From positions 62,001 to 126,000 of the forward strand of contig JABCZI010000010.1 in assembly GCA_013289765.1 (NCBI GenBank): a DNA stretch of 64,000 nt, in the 5' to 3' direction. This document shows positions 25,347-34,844 of this stretch, in pieces. Source of the stretch: Acidobacteriota bacterium (lineage in GTDB: Bacteria > Acidobacteriota > Terriglobia > Terriglobales > Acidobacteriaceae). Under the pieces are notes generated by a model, which saw only the letters and a list, made by a program, of their open reading frames with translations, had not been told where the DNA came from and did not search any database. Position 1 is the stretch's first letter. Each line of letters starts with the position of its first letter. Both the position numbers and the translations under genes were made by a program.

Positions 25347-27050
25347 ATGGAAAACACGGTGAAAGAAACCAAGGCGCAAAAATCTGAACGGCTGAAGCGC
25401 GCCATGAATCCCTGGGACGGCTTGACCGAGATCCGCCGCTTTGCGCGCGAAGGCTTCGATTCGATTCCGCCAGAATGGATTGGAACCTACTTCCGCTGGT
25501 GGGGTGTCTACACTCAAGGCGACGGAGTGGGAGTGGTCGGCGGTAAAGACGGGCAGGGCAAGGCGCTGCCTTTCTTCATGGTCCGGATTCGAATTCCGAA
25601 CGGTCTGTTGCGCTCCGACCAACTGCGAACCATTGCCAGTCTCACTCAGCGTTATGCGCGCAGCATCGCTGATCTCACGGTCCGGCAAAATATTCAACTG
25701 CACTGGGTTTCGATTGAAGCGCTGCCCGAAGTGCTCGACGAACTGTGGCGCGTAGGCCTCAACACGACCGGGTCTTGCGGCGACGTCACCCGCAACATTA
25801 CCGGCTGCCCTGTGGCCGGAGTGGATGCGGACGAGATTTGCGATGCTTCGTCGCTCGCCCTGGAAGCGGATCGCATGCTCGCCGGCAACGCGGAGTTCTA
25901 TAACCTGCCGCGAAAGTTCAAGATTTCTATTACCGGATGCCGCGTGTGGTGCCCCTACCCCGAAATTAATGATGTTGGACTGACGGCGGTTGAGCGAGTC
26001 GTAAAGGGAAAGCCTGAGGTTGGATTTGCGCTACGCGTCGGCGGCGGGCTTTCCACCGAGCCTTACCTCGGCGCTCCGCTCGACGCTTTCGTTCGCTGGA
26101 ATCAAGTTCTCCCCACCATTCGAGGAATTGCCGAGTTGTTTCGCGACTCCGACCAATTGCGCGAGCACCGCGAGCGGGCGCGGCTTAAATTTCTTTTCCT
26201 ACGGCACGGCTGGACGGCGCAGGCCTTCCAAAAAGAGCTGGAACGCCGCATCGGATTTCAATTCGATCCTGCTGAACCGGCGCAGCCACCGAATGATGTC
26301 TACCGTGATCACATCGGAATTCATCCGCAAAAGCAGCCGGGCTATTGCTACGTGGGAGCCACCGTACTGCGCGGCAGGATCACCCCGGAGCAGATGCGTG
26401 CCGCCGCGGACCTGTCCGACAGATTCGCCAGCGGCGAACTACGCACCACGAACATGCAGAACTTGCTGATCGTCAACGTGCCTCGGTTAAAGGCTGACGA
26501 GCTGGCTAAAGAGTTGGGCGCGATTGGCTTGCCTGTCAGTGGCTCCGCTTTTTGGCGCGGAGCGGTCGCCTGCAGTGGAACTGAATTCTGCAAGCTCGCG
26601 ATCACCGAGACGAAGAGTTTTTCGCGCTGGCTGGTGGAGGAATTGGAAGAACGCCTGCCGGGCTTCGATCAGCATTTAAAACTGCACGTCACCGGATGCC
26701 CCAATAGTTGCGGTCAACACTGGATTGCCGACATCGGAATCGAAGGTAAGAAGATCAAGGCCAATGGACACATGATCGACGCCTACTACTTCTGCCTGGG
26801 CGGTGCACTTGGCCTGCATCAGTCGATCGCGCGGCCCGTGGGATATCGCTGCGCCGCAACTGAAGTTCCCGAGGCGATCGAGCGGCTACTGCGGAGATAT
26901 CTTGCGGACGGCACGCCCGGCGAAAATCTGCGGCGCTTTTTTGCGCGCCACAGCGATGAGGATCTGCGGAACTTCCTGGCGGGAGAATTTGTGGATGCAG
27001 TCGCGCGCGATCTGCCCGAAGGGCGTGTGCCAAGCGGGGTAGAAGGATGA
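25347..27050 (+). CDS. Assimilatory sulfite reductase (ferredoxin type, NirA/SirA family)
   Basis: Siroheme and [4Fe-4S] enzyme that reduces sulfite to sulfide with six electrons, 567 residues. Two ferrodoxin-like halves and two siroheme domains are present. The cluster ligands are Cys409 and Cys415 (ACSGTEFC) and Cys451 and Cys455 (TGCPNSC). Nitrite reductases share this fold; sulfate operon context favours sulfite. The ATG at 25347 is right because an upstream in-frame GTG at 25317 lies in the terminator stem. The C-terminus (GRVPSGVEG) comes from DNA resembling the recN repeat. The end overlaps the next gene by four bases (ATGA). Confidence 0.9.
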   Translation: MENTVKETKAQKSERLKRAMNPWDGLTEIRRFAREGFDSIPPEWIGTYFRWWGVYTQGDGVGVVGGKDGQGKALPFFMVRIRIPNGLLRSDQLRTIASLTQRYARSIADLTVRQNIQLHWVSIEALPEVLDELWRVGLNTTGSCGDVTRNITGCPVAGVDADEICDASSLALEADRMLAGNAEFYNLPRKFKISITGCRVWCPYPEINDVGLTAVERVVKGKPEVGFALRVGGGLSTEPYLGAPLDAFVRWNQVLPTIRGIAELFRDSDQLREHRERARLKFLFLRHGWTAQAFQKELERRIGFQFDPAEPAQPPNDVYRDHIGIHPQKQPGYCYVGATVLRGRITPEQMRAAADLSDRFASGELRTTNMQNLLIVNVPRLKADELAKELGAIGLPVSGSAFWRGAVACSGTEFCKLAITETKSFSRWLVEELEERLPGFDQHLKLHVTGCPNSCGQHWIADIGIEGKKIKANGHMIDAYYFCLGGALGLHQSIARPVGYRCAATEVPEAIERLLRRYLADGTPGENLRRFFARHSDEDLRNFLAGEFVDAVARDLPEGRVPSGVEG

Positions 27051-27748
27051 GCTATACAAAAGAAATCGCGAGCAGCTTGTTTCCAATGTTTATGAAACTC
27101 GAAGGCAAACGTTGCCTTGTGGTCGGCGCCGGGAAGGTTGGCGAACCCAAGATCGGCGGACTGATCGACACCGGGGCAGCGCTCCACGTTGTCGCCCTGG
27201 AAGCGACCGAAACGGTTCACGCGTGGGCTAGGGCAGGGAAGATCACGCTCGAGATACGTGCCTTCGCCGACTCCGACCTCAAAGGAACATTTTTGGCGAT
27301 CGTAGCGACGGCATCGCGAGCCCTCAACGCTGTGATCTATCGGGAAGCTCAGCGGCGCGGGGTGTTGTGCAATGTGGTCGACGTTCCGGAGTATTGTGAT
27401 TTCTACTATCCGGCTGTAGTTCGGCGGGGCGATCTGCAAATAGCGATCTCCACCAACGGCCAGAGTCCCGCGCTTGCGCAAAAACTTCGGCAACAGCTTG
27501 AACGGCAGTTTGGTCCGGGATATGCGCGCTGGGTTGCGGAACTCGGAGCGACACGAAAGCTGGTGCTGGCGAGCGATCTTGACCAGCAACGAAAGCGCGA
27601 ATTGTTGCTCAACCTGGCGAGCCGCGAGGCTTTGCAGGCGGCACTGGAAGAAGAGTCGGCGAAGAACCAATCGGCAGAGACCGAGTCGATAACGACCGAG
27701 TCGATAACGACCGAGTCGGCAGAGGCTCACGGGAGGGTAACGGCATGA
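27047..27748 (+). CDS. Precorrin-2 dehydrogenase / sirohydrochlorin ferrochelatase (siroheme synthase N-terminal half)
   Basis: A 233-residue protein like the N-terminal part of CysG or Met8p. It oxidises precorrin-2 with NAD and inserts iron to give siroheme, the cofactor of the sulfite reductase just upstream. The NAD motif is VVGAGKVGEPK at about 25-35, and VVRRGDLQIAISTNGQSPAL marks the central domain. The last 30 residues hold a 5-residue repeat (TESIT) encoded by a 15-base tandem repeat and are not part of the family core. ATGA overlaps on both sides indicate tight coupling. Confidence 0.88.
   Translation: MSYTKEIASSLFPMFMKLEGKRCLVVGAGKVGEPKIGGLIDTGAALHVVALEATETVHAWARAGKITLEIRAFADSDLKGTFLAIVATASRALNAVIYREAQRRGVLCNVVDVPEYCDFYYPAVVRRGDLQIAISTNGQSPALAQKLRQQLERQFGPGYARWVAELGATRKLVLASDLDQQRKRELLLNLASREALQAALEEESAKNQSAETESITTESITTESAEAHGRVTA
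27679..27723. repeat. 15-base tandem repeat in the siroheme synthase tail
   Basis: Two exact copies of GACCGAGTCGATAAC (27679-27693, 27694-27708) and a third diverging copy (27709-27723). The unit is a multiple of three, so copy-number change would keep the frame and lengthen or shorten the protein tail. Confidence 0.8.
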
Positions 27749-28554
27749 AGGGCTTCAATAACAAGAACGGCAAGGTGTATCTGGTGGGCGCGGGACCTGG
27801 TGATCCTGAATTGCTTACCGTGAAAGCTCTTCGGCTTTTGCGGACTGCCGACGTGGTGCTGTATGACGACCTGGTCGCTCCGGAAATTCTTGCATTGGCT
27901 TCGCCAACCGCAGAATCGAAAAATGTGGGTAAGCGCTGCGGCCACAAAGCGATCCGGCAGGAAGAAATCAATTTTCTGATGGTCACATTGGCCGGCTCAG
28001 GGCGAGAGGTAGTGAGGCTCAAGAGTGGAGACCCATTGATCTTCGGCCGCGCTGGCGAAGAGATTGAGGCGCTGCGACGAGCCGGAATCGAATACGAAAT
28101 TGTACCGGGTGTCACCTCCGCGCTGGGCGCGGCGGCAGCGGCAGGGATTCCGCTGACGCATCGGCAAGCATCGTCCACCCTGGTATTGACGACTGGCAAC
28201 CGCGCTCCAGGAAACGAGAATGAGGATTGGAGCAAGTTTGCGGCTTCACAAGCCACGTTGGTGGTTTATATGCCGGGCCAGAACTACGGCGGGATTGCCG
28301 CAAAACTCTCGGCAGCAGGGTTCGCCGGAGAGACTCCTTGCGCAATCATCTCGCGCGCGACAACTTCCCGGCAGCGGACATATCGCACCACGGTTGCAGA
28401 TCTTCCTGGGTCGCCGAGGCTCGCATCTCCCACGCTGCTGGTCGTCGGTGAGGTCGTGAGATTTGTCGATCAGAATCTAGTCGAACCCGAACTCGCGGAA
28501 AGCCTGTTTTCGCCCCCTGAAAGTTCTCTTCAGAACGAGGAGCCCCTGGCATGA
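27745..28554 (+). CDS. cobA: Uroporphyrinogen-III C-methyltransferase
   Basis: SAM-dependent methyltransferase of 269 residues making precorrin-2 from uroporphyrinogen III, the step before siroheme synthase. Family motifs are VGAGPGDPELLTVKAL at the N-terminus, LKSGDPLIFGRAGEE in the middle and GVTSALGAAAAAGIPLTHR after it. Together with the preceding gene it replaces a fused CysG. The start and stop overlap the neighbouring genes by four bases each. Confidence 0.92.
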   Translation: MKGFNNKNGKVYLVGAGPGDPELLTVKALRLLRTADVVLYDDLVAPEILALASPTAESKNVGKRCGHKAIRQEEINFLMVTLAGSGREVVRLKSGDPLIFGRAGEEIEALRRAGIEYEIVPGVTSALGAAAAAGIPLTHRQASSTLVLTTGNRAPGNENEDWSKFAASQATLVVYMPGQNYGGIAAKLSAAGFAGETPCAIISRATTSRQRTYRTTVADLPGSPRLASPTLLVVGEVVRFVDQNLVEPELAESLFSPPESSLQNEEPLA

Positions 28555-29267
28555 AAGAACAGATTGAAGAACTGCAGATCGTTGCGGAAGCATGGAAACC
28601 CGAACGGGTGCTGGAGTGGGCGTTCGAAAAATTCGGGGATACGGTCGCGATCTCCTCAGCCTTCGGAGCCGAAGGAATGGCTCTGATTGATATTGCCTCG
28701 AGGGTGCGCAAGCACTTTCGGTTGTTCACGCTGGACACCGAATTCCTTTTTCCAGAAACGTACAACCTCATGGACAGGGTCGAAGAAAGATATGGGATCA
28801 CGATCGAAAAAGTTTATCCGCTGAACTCTCCGGAAGAGCAGGAGCGAATTTACGGTGCGGCACTCTGGGAACGGCAAGCTGATCAATGCTGCAATCTTCG
28901 CAAGGTTGAGCCGCTGCGGCGAAAGCTGAGTGAACTGAGCGCGTGGATCACGAGCATTCGCCGCGATCAAACCTCATCCCGGGCAGGCGCAGGCAAAGTG
29001 CAGTGGGACGAGAAATTCGGACTGGTGAAGATCAATCCCATCGCCGACTGGAGCTCCAAGCAAGTCTGGCAATACATTCGCCAGCATGACGTTCCGTACA
29101 ACGTATTGCATGAACGCAGCTATCCCAGTATCGGTTGCACGCACTGCACGCGAGCGGTGTTGCCGGGAGAAGATCCCAGGGCAGGACGCTGGTCGGGATC
29201 ATCGAAGACCGAGTGCGGACTGCATATCATTCAACCCGTGACTAATCCTCCGGAAGCGGGCGCATAG
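28551..29267 (+). CDS. cysH: APS/PAPS reductase (CysH family, iron-sulfur type)
   Basis: Protein of 238 residues that reduces activated sulfate to sulfite. The PP-loop-like N-terminus is VAISSAFGAEGMALID, the catalytic Cys222 sits in the ECGLH motif, and the Cys pairs CC at 113-114 and CTHC at 196-199 are the ligands of a [4Fe-4S] cluster. That second set marks the enzyme as the adenylyl-sulfate (APS) reductase type, not the cluster-free PAPS type of E. coli. It ends the operon seven bases before the convergent LysR gene. ATP sulfurylase is not in the window. Confidence 0.92.
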   Translation: MKEQIEELQIVAEAWKPERVLEWAFEKFGDTVAISSAFGAEGMALIDIASRVRKHFRLFTLDTEFLFPETYNLMDRVEERYGITIEKVYPLNSPEEQERIYGAALWERQADQCCNLRKVEPLRRKLSELSAWITSIRRDQTSSRAGAGKVQWDEKFGLVKINPIADWSSKQVWQYIRQHDVPYNVLHERSYPSIGCTHCTRAVLPGEDPRAGRWSGSSKTECGLHIIQPVTNPPEAGA

Positions 29268-29274
29268 TCGAGAA

Positions 29275-30189
29275 CTATTTGTGCGCCGAAGCGTCCGTCT
29301 TCTTTAAATATTCGGAGAGCTGCCGCACCACGGTCACAAACGTTTTTGTGGCGACCGAGAGAGTTCGGTCGCGACGGTACGCTAGTCCAAGTTCACGCCA
29401 AAGGTCCGCACCCTCCAGTTCCACCAGCTTCACTCTGCCCGTCGCCACCTCATCGCGCGCGAATGACGCGCTGATGAGCGAGATGCCAAGATCGGCGGCC
29501 ACAAAGCTTTTAATCATCCCGATGCTGGGCAATTCCATCCTGACTTTGAGTTCCGTATTGTATTCGCGGAAGAGTTTATCCAGCAGTCTGCGGGTATGGC
29601 CGGTCTTCGGCAACAGCAGAGGATATTTCACCACCTCGCTGATGTTGGCCGACTTTAACTTGGCAAGGGGGTTCTTGGGGCTCACCATCAGCAGCAACCG
29701 GTCGCGAAAGATGGGCTGCACTTTCAAACTCGGAGATTGCACGGGCAGGCTCAGGATGCCGACATCGAGCGAACCATTCTCCAGTTTCTCGACAATCTTA
29801 TAAGTGAAGTTTCGATAGATACTGATCTGCACTTCGGGATACTTGCGGCAGTACTCGCCAAATACTTCCGGCAAAACATACAGGCAAGTGGCTTCGTTAG
29901 CGCCGACCATCAGCGTGCCCCGCGGCGTGTGGCCGTGGTCCGCTACAGCGACGAGCGATTCGTCGCGCAGCTTTTTCATGCGCAGCGCGTATTCGTGGAA
30001 GACCTGACCGGCGGGAGTGAGCTTGACGGTTTTGCCCGAACGATCAAGCAGCCGATCGCCGTACTCCTGCTCCAGTTGACGGATCTGTGCACTAACAGCT
30101 GATTGTGAGCGGAAGACTTTCTCCCCGGCACGCGAGAAACTTCCTTGCCGGGCAACCTCGAGGAAGGTGACGAGTTGATCAAAATCCAT
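29275..30189 (-). CDS. LysR-family regulator, CysB/CysL-like
   Basis: A 304-residue LysR regulator with an N-terminal winged helix-turn-helix (LVTFLEVARQGSFSRAGEKV, then QSAVSAQIRQLE) and a periplasmic-binding-protein-like effector domain (about 90-295). It is convergent with cysH with only seven bases between stops, so it is not in the operon but may control it. It could equally respond to nitrogen or 2-oxoglutarate, since gltB lies on its other side in the same orientation. Confidence 0.85.
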   Translation of the reverse strand: MDFDQLVTFLEVARQGSFSRAGEKVFRSQSAVSAQIRQLEQEYGDRLLDRSGKTVKLTPAGQVFHEYALRMKKLRDESLVAVADHGHTPRGTLMVGANEATCLYVLPEVFGEYCRKYPEVQISIYRNFTYKIVEKLENGSLDVGILSLPVQSPSLKVQPIFRDRLLLMVSPKNPLAKLKSANISEVVKYPLLLPKTGHTRRLLDKLFREYNTELKVRMELPSIGMIKSFVAADLGISLISASFARDEVATGRVKLVELEGADLWRELGLAYRRDRTLSVATKTFVTVVRQLSEYLKKTDASAHK

Positions 30190-30300
30190 GCGCGATTATA
30201 GCGAACTTACTGGCGAGACGCTGCTTTTGATCCATTCGCTTCGGTGAATATAAGTGAGTCGAACTGAAGCGAATGACAAAACTTCCCCCGAGAGGCTTGG

Positions 30301-33300
30301 TTACTGCACAACGGGTCGTTCCGAAGAAAGAAGTTTGTCGCGTCCGTAGCTGCGGGCTTCCGCGGCGGAAAGACGCGCGAGAATCGGAGCCCATGTCTCT
30401 TCCACGGAGCACGCAGGCGTAACCGGCTCAACTCGCAGTAAAGGCAGCTCCGAGTAGGAGAGAAGATCGGCGGCACGGGGGCTGCCCGTAAGCTGCACGT
30501 GCCGGTGAAGAATTCGGCGAAGCCATTGTTCTTCCTGCGGTTCGAGAGCGGCAAACCGTACGGACTCCCGGTTCATCCGATCCTGATTCATTTGGCCGTC
30601 GCTCTCGTTGCGTAGCAAGTAAGCCAGGCCCCCGGTCATCCCCGCTCCCATATTTGCGCCCGCAGGACCGAGAATGAGCACCACTCCGGCTGTCATATAT
30701 TCGCAGCCATGACGGCCTACGCCCTCGACTACGGCCAGCGCGCCGCTGTTCCGGACCGCAAATCGCTCTCCCGCGCGACCGGCAACAAATAATTCGCCGG
30801 CAGTTGCGCCGTAGAGGACGGTGTTTCCTACCAGCACATCTCCACGTTCCGAAGCATCAGCCTGTGCGCCGATTGCAATGCTGCCGCCGCACAGGCCTTT
30901 CCCCACATAATCGTTCGCTTCCCCGATCAACCGGAAATTCGCCCCCGAGATAAGGAACGCGCCAAAGCTTTGCCCTGCCGTGCCCACAAATTCACAATCC
31001 GCTCCGGTCATTTCCAGAGTGGAAGAGCCGACCCGGCGCAGAACCTCACCGCTGAAGTGTGCGCCTACGGCTCGATCCTCATTGGTGATTGCAAAATGAT
31101 AGGGACGGAGCGAAAGTGATTCCAGGTCGTCCACCACTCGATTCAGTTCCGCATGTAGCGCCCCGCTGTTTTCATGAGGACAGTCGAACTGCGGGGGCGG
31201 GTTCAAAATCGGCTGCAGAAGCGATTTCACGCTCGATTCGTCCATCGCCGACCGGGGCTGCAGGCGCTCGACGCAACCTAGAATTTCGTCGATGGATCCC
31301 GCGCCCATGGTGGCCAACAGTTGCCGAATATCTTCGGCCAGCGCGCGGAAAAATGTTTCCACCATCTCTGGCTTACCGGCGAAGCGCGCGCGCAATGTTT
31401 CATCCTGAGTAGCGATGCCGACCGGACAGGTATTCAGGTGACACTGCCGCGCCATGACGCAACCGATTGCCAGCAGGGAAGCGGTTCCAAAGCCAAATTC
31501 TTCGGCGCCGAGCAGCGCGGCCACCACAACGTCGCGGGCAAATTTAAGGCCGCCATCCACACGTAATCTCACTCGGGCGCGGAGGCCTGCCCGCACGAGC
31601 GCGGTGTGCGCGTCGCGCAGGCCAATTTCCCAGGGCAGTCCCGTATTCTTGATCGAGGTCAGCGGCGAAGCTCCGGTGCCGCCGTCGTGACCGGCGATCG
31701 TAATCACGTCAGCCCCGGCTTTGGCGACGCCGGTGGCGATAACTCCGACGCCGGAACTGGAAACTAGCTTAACCCCGATGCGCGCATTCGGATTCACTGC
31801 GCGCAGATCGTAAATCAATTGTGCAAGGTCTTCGATGCTATAGATGTCGTGATGCGGAGGCGGAGAAATCAGCGAAGTCCCGGCTATCGCGTGCCGCAGG
31901 CGCGCAATGTAAGGCGTAACCTTCGCGGAAGGCAGTTGTCCGCCCTCGCCGGGCTTCGAGCCCTGGGCCATCTTGACTTCAATTTCGTCCGCGTGCACCA
32001 GATATTCCGCGGTCACACCAAAACGTGCGGACGCTACCTGCTTCACCCGGTTGTTGGCTTCGGGCCGATCGTAATAAATACTTGGATCTTCTCCACCCTC
32101 GCCCGTGTTGCTGCGCCCTCCAAGGCGGTTCATCGCAATGGCCAGAGTTTGGTGGGCTTCTGGCGAGATTGCGCCGAGCGACATGGCCTGCGTACTAAAG
32201 CGGCTGAGCAGAGAAACTTCGCTCTCCACTTCGTCCAAAGACAGAGGCTGCGCGAAACGCACTTCGAGTAAGTCCCGCACCGCAATGTTTTTTCTCTCTT
32301 CCGACAGAGCAGAAAAAGCAGCATGATTCTCCGCAGTTGGCGATTTGATGTAGCGATGCATTCGCCGCACCAACTCAGGCGAACTAGCGTGCAGCTCGCC
32401 GTTGCGGCGGAACCGATAGAGGCCGGTATCGCGAAATTCAGCGGCGGAAGAACCGAAACCGGCAGCATGGCAGGAGATACAATCCGCCAGCAGATCATCC
32501 AAAGTTTTGCCGCCGAGAGTGTGCCCGGCGTCTTCAAAAAAGCGCTCGCACACCGCGGCATCAAGACCGATGGTTTCAAAGATCTGGCTGTTACGGTAAC
32601 TGCTGATGGTCGAAATTCCCATTCGCGCCAGCACTTTGCGCAGGCCTTTCTCCAGAGCAGTTCGGTAGCGCATCGGCCCGTTGACATCCGTCCCTGCGGC
32701 CAGACTCATGGCCAGATAAGGATGCACCGCGCTCGCCCCTGCCGCGACCAGCAAGGCTACGTGATGCGTATCGAAGGCTTGACCAGTTTCTACAATCAAG
32801 GGAATATTCCAGGCGCCAGCGTTCACCAGTGCCCGCCATACCGTGGAAACCGCCAACAGCGCGGGTAGAGCCGCCCGCTTGTCGCTGAGGCCGCGATCAC
32901 TCAACAGAATCGATCCGGCGAAGGACGCCGATGCCGCCGTTGCCTCTTCACGAATCTTATTTAACATTTCAAGGCCGCCGTCAATTCCCCCCGCCGTCTC
33001 AAAGGTAAAGTCGATGCAATGAACCGGCGGGAGAGCACTTGCAGCCGCCTTTAGTTGCCCGGCATCGAGCAACGGAGAATGTAGTTCCGTATTGTTGCCC
33101 AGGTACACGTCCAGCGACATCACGTGGCTCTCACGCAGGGGATCGATGGGAGGATTGGTGACTTGGGCAAACCGTTGCTTGCAATAATCCCAAAGAGGAC
33201 GCGGCAGACTCGACAAAAAAGCCGGAGGAGCATCGTCGCCCATGCTCCACAGCGGTTCCTGAGCGTCCTCCACCAGTGGCTGATAGAGCATGCGGAACTG

Positions 33301-34671
33301 GTCTTCAGTCCAGCCAAACGCTGCCATGAGGCGGTTCGCATCGGCAGGGGCGGGCTCTGCTGTGTTCTCAGCCGGGATAATCTTTCGAGGGTCGGGAGTT
33401 GGCGCAGCATCGACGAGCCGAGCAGCCTCGTTCGGACGGAAGAAAGTTCCGCTGGAAAGATCGGCAATCAGCATTTCGCCGGGCCCGAGCCTCTGCCGCT
33501 CCACTACCTGCTTATCCGAGAGATCATTGATGCCGACTTCAGACCCCACGATCAGCAATCCATCCGAAGTCAGCGTATAGCGCAGTGGACGCAAGCCGTT
33601 GCGATCAAGTTTCGCTCCGACGACTTGGCCGTCGGTGAAGATCAGAGCCGCCGGCCCGTCCCACGGTTCTTGCTCAGGGGCGCTGAGAGAAAGAAATTGC
33701 CGCAATTCCGGATCCGCATGTTCGTCATATTCCCAGGCTGGAGGCACGAGGCGTAAAGCGGATTCGGCGAGGCTCGAACCGCGCCGCACCAGGGCTTCCA
33801 GCGCGTTATCGAAACTGGCGGAATCGCTCATCCCCGGCTGCAACAGGCGCGCTTCGGTGGGCATTCCCAAGTCGCGGCGCAGACTGGCGGCCCTTGCCTG
33901 GAACCAGCGCCGATTGCTGCTGATGGTATTGATCTCGCCGTTGTGAGCAACGAAACGAAACGGCTGCGCCAGTGACCAACTGGGTTGCGTGTTGGTGGAA
34001 TATCGCTGATGAAAAATTACAAACGAACTGGCAAACTCCGGATCGCTCAGGTCGGAATAAAAAGGAGCCAACTGCTCGGGCGTTAGCAATCCTTTGTAAA
34101 CGATAGTTCGCGCCGAGAGTGAACAGTAGTAGCCGGAGTCAGGAGTGGCTTCGAGCTCGTGTCGCAGCCGGAAAAGTTGCAGCTCGAAGTCGGACGAGTC
34201 GACACCGGAAGTCTCAGAATTCACAACGCCATTACCAGGCGCCACAAAGCATTGCCGCACAAGAGGCAGGGATTCGCTGGAGCGCGGTCCGAGGATCGAA
34301 GGATCGGTGGGTACCGTGCGCCAGCCAAGAAAAGCGAGATTGAATTTCGAAACCGCGGCGCGAAGAGTTTTTACCGCGTGAGCTTCCTGGCCCGGCTGAA
34401 GAAACACCATGCCGACGCCGAATTCTTCCGGCAACTTGATGCCGTCAGAGTGAGCTGCCTTGCGGAAAAACGTTTTTGGAATCCCAGTCAACAAACCCGC
34501 GCCATCCCCGCTGCGCCCGTCGGCATCCACGCCTCCGCGATGCGCCAGGCGTTTCAGGGCGCTGAGACCGCGTTCGACCACGGCATGCGACGCTGGTCCG
34601 CCGAGCTGCGCGATGAAGCCCACGCCACACGCGTCATGATCGTTCGAGAATGTAGGGCGACTTTCCGCCAT
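30301..34671 (-). CDS. gltB: Glutamate synthase large subunit
   Basis: Glutamate synthase alpha subunit of 1456 residues. It transfers ammonia from glutamine to 2-oxoglutarate. The N-terminal class II amidotransferase has its nucleophile in NDHDACGVGF (Cys15, exposed after pro-sequence removal). A central domain and an FMN-binding synthase domain follow, with the [3Fe-4S] cysteines in CVMARQCHLNTC near 1070, and a C-terminal GXGXG-type beta-helix domain (about 1190-1400). The small subunit gltD is not adjacent on either side. LysR follows it on the same strand after 111 bases. Confidence 0.95.
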   Translation of the reverse strand: MAESRPTFSNDHDACGVGFIAQLGGPASHAVVERGLSALKRLAHRGGVDADGRSGDGAGLLTGIPKTFFRKAAHSDGIKLPEEFGVGMVFLQPGQEAHAVKTLRAAVSKFNLAFLGWRTVPTDPSILGPRSSESLPLVRQCFVAPGNGVVNSETSGVDSSDFELQLFRLRHELEATPDSGYYCSLSARTIVYKGLLTPEQLAPFYSDLSDPEFASSFVIFHQRYSTNTQPSWSLAQPFRFVAHNGEINTISSNRRWFQARAASLRRDLGMPTEARLLQPGMSDSASFDNALEALVRRGSSLAESALRLVPPAWEYDEHADPELRQFLSLSAPEQEPWDGPAALIFTDGQVVGAKLDRNGLRPLRYTLTSDGLLIVGSEVGINDLSDKQVVERQRLGPGEMLIADLSSGTFFRPNEAARLVDAAPTPDPRKIIPAENTAEPAPADANRLMAAFGWTEDQFRMLYQPLVEDAQEPLWSMGDDAPPAFLSSLPRPLWDYCKQRFAQVTNPPIDPLRESHVMSLDVYLGNNTELHSPLLDAGQLKAAASALPPVHCIDFTFETAGGIDGGLEMLNKIREEATAASASFAGSILLSDRGLSDKRAALPALLAVSTVWRALVNAGAWNIPLIVETGQAFDTHHVALLVAAGASAVHPYLAMSLAAGTDVNGPMRYRTALEKGLRKVLARMGISTISSYRNSQIFETIGLDAAVCERFFEDAGHTLGGKTLDDLLADCISCHAAGFGSSAAEFRDTGLYRFRRNGELHASSPELVRRMHRYIKSPTAENHAAFSALSEERKNIAVRDLLEVRFAQPLSLDEVESEVSLLSRFSTQAMSLGAISPEAHQTLAIAMNRLGGRSNTGEGGEDPSIYYDRPEANNRVKQVASARFGVTAEYLVHADEIEVKMAQGSKPGEGGQLPSAKVTPYIARLRHAIAGTSLISPPPHHDIYSIEDLAQLIYDLRAVNPNARIGVKLVSSSGVGVIATGVAKAGADVITIAGHDGGTGASPLTSIKNTGLPWEIGLRDAHTALVRAGLRARVRLRVDGGLKFARDVVVAALLGAEEFGFGTASLLAIGCVMARQCHLNTCPVGIATQDETLRARFAGKPEMVETFFRALAEDIRQLLATMGAGSIDEILGCVERLQPRSAMDESSVKSLLQPILNPPPQFDCPHENSGALHAELNRVVDDLESLSLRPYHFAITNEDRAVGAHFSGEVLRRVGSSTLEMTGADCEFVGTAGQSFGAFLISGANFRLIGEANDYVGKGLCGGSIAIGAQADASERGDVLVGNTVLYGATAGELFVAGRAGERFAVRNSGALAVVEGVGRHGCEYMTAGVVLILGPAGANMGAGMTGGLAYLLRNESDGQMNQDRMNRESVRFAALEPQEEQWLRRILHRHVQLTGSPRAADLLSYSELPLLRVEPVTPACSVEETWAPILARLSAAEARSYGRDKLLSSERPVVQ

Positions 34672-34808
34672 GTTATTGGTCTAAACGGAAATGCCGCCAA
34701 AGTACAATCGTCAATTTTAATGCGGTGGATGTGTTTTTTTGCACGGTGGCTCGGTGCTTACAAGGGCTCAGCCCTGTATGGTTAGGGATCGAGATTCTTT
34801 GAGGTAAA

Positions 34809-34844
34809 ATGTCGGCTTCCACCGCAACCGCGGCCAAATGGTGA
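34809..34844 (+). CDS. Possible 11-residue upstream peptide coupled to ilvA
   Basis: A short frame MSASTATAAKW with GAGG five bases before its ATG. Its TGA at 34842-34844 overlaps the ilvA start region (ATG at 34838, or GTG at 34841 giving a GTGA overlap). The ilvA start itself has no ribosome site, so reinitiation from this frame would explain how it is translated. It may be only a chance frame. Confidence 0.35.
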   Translation: MSASTATAAKW

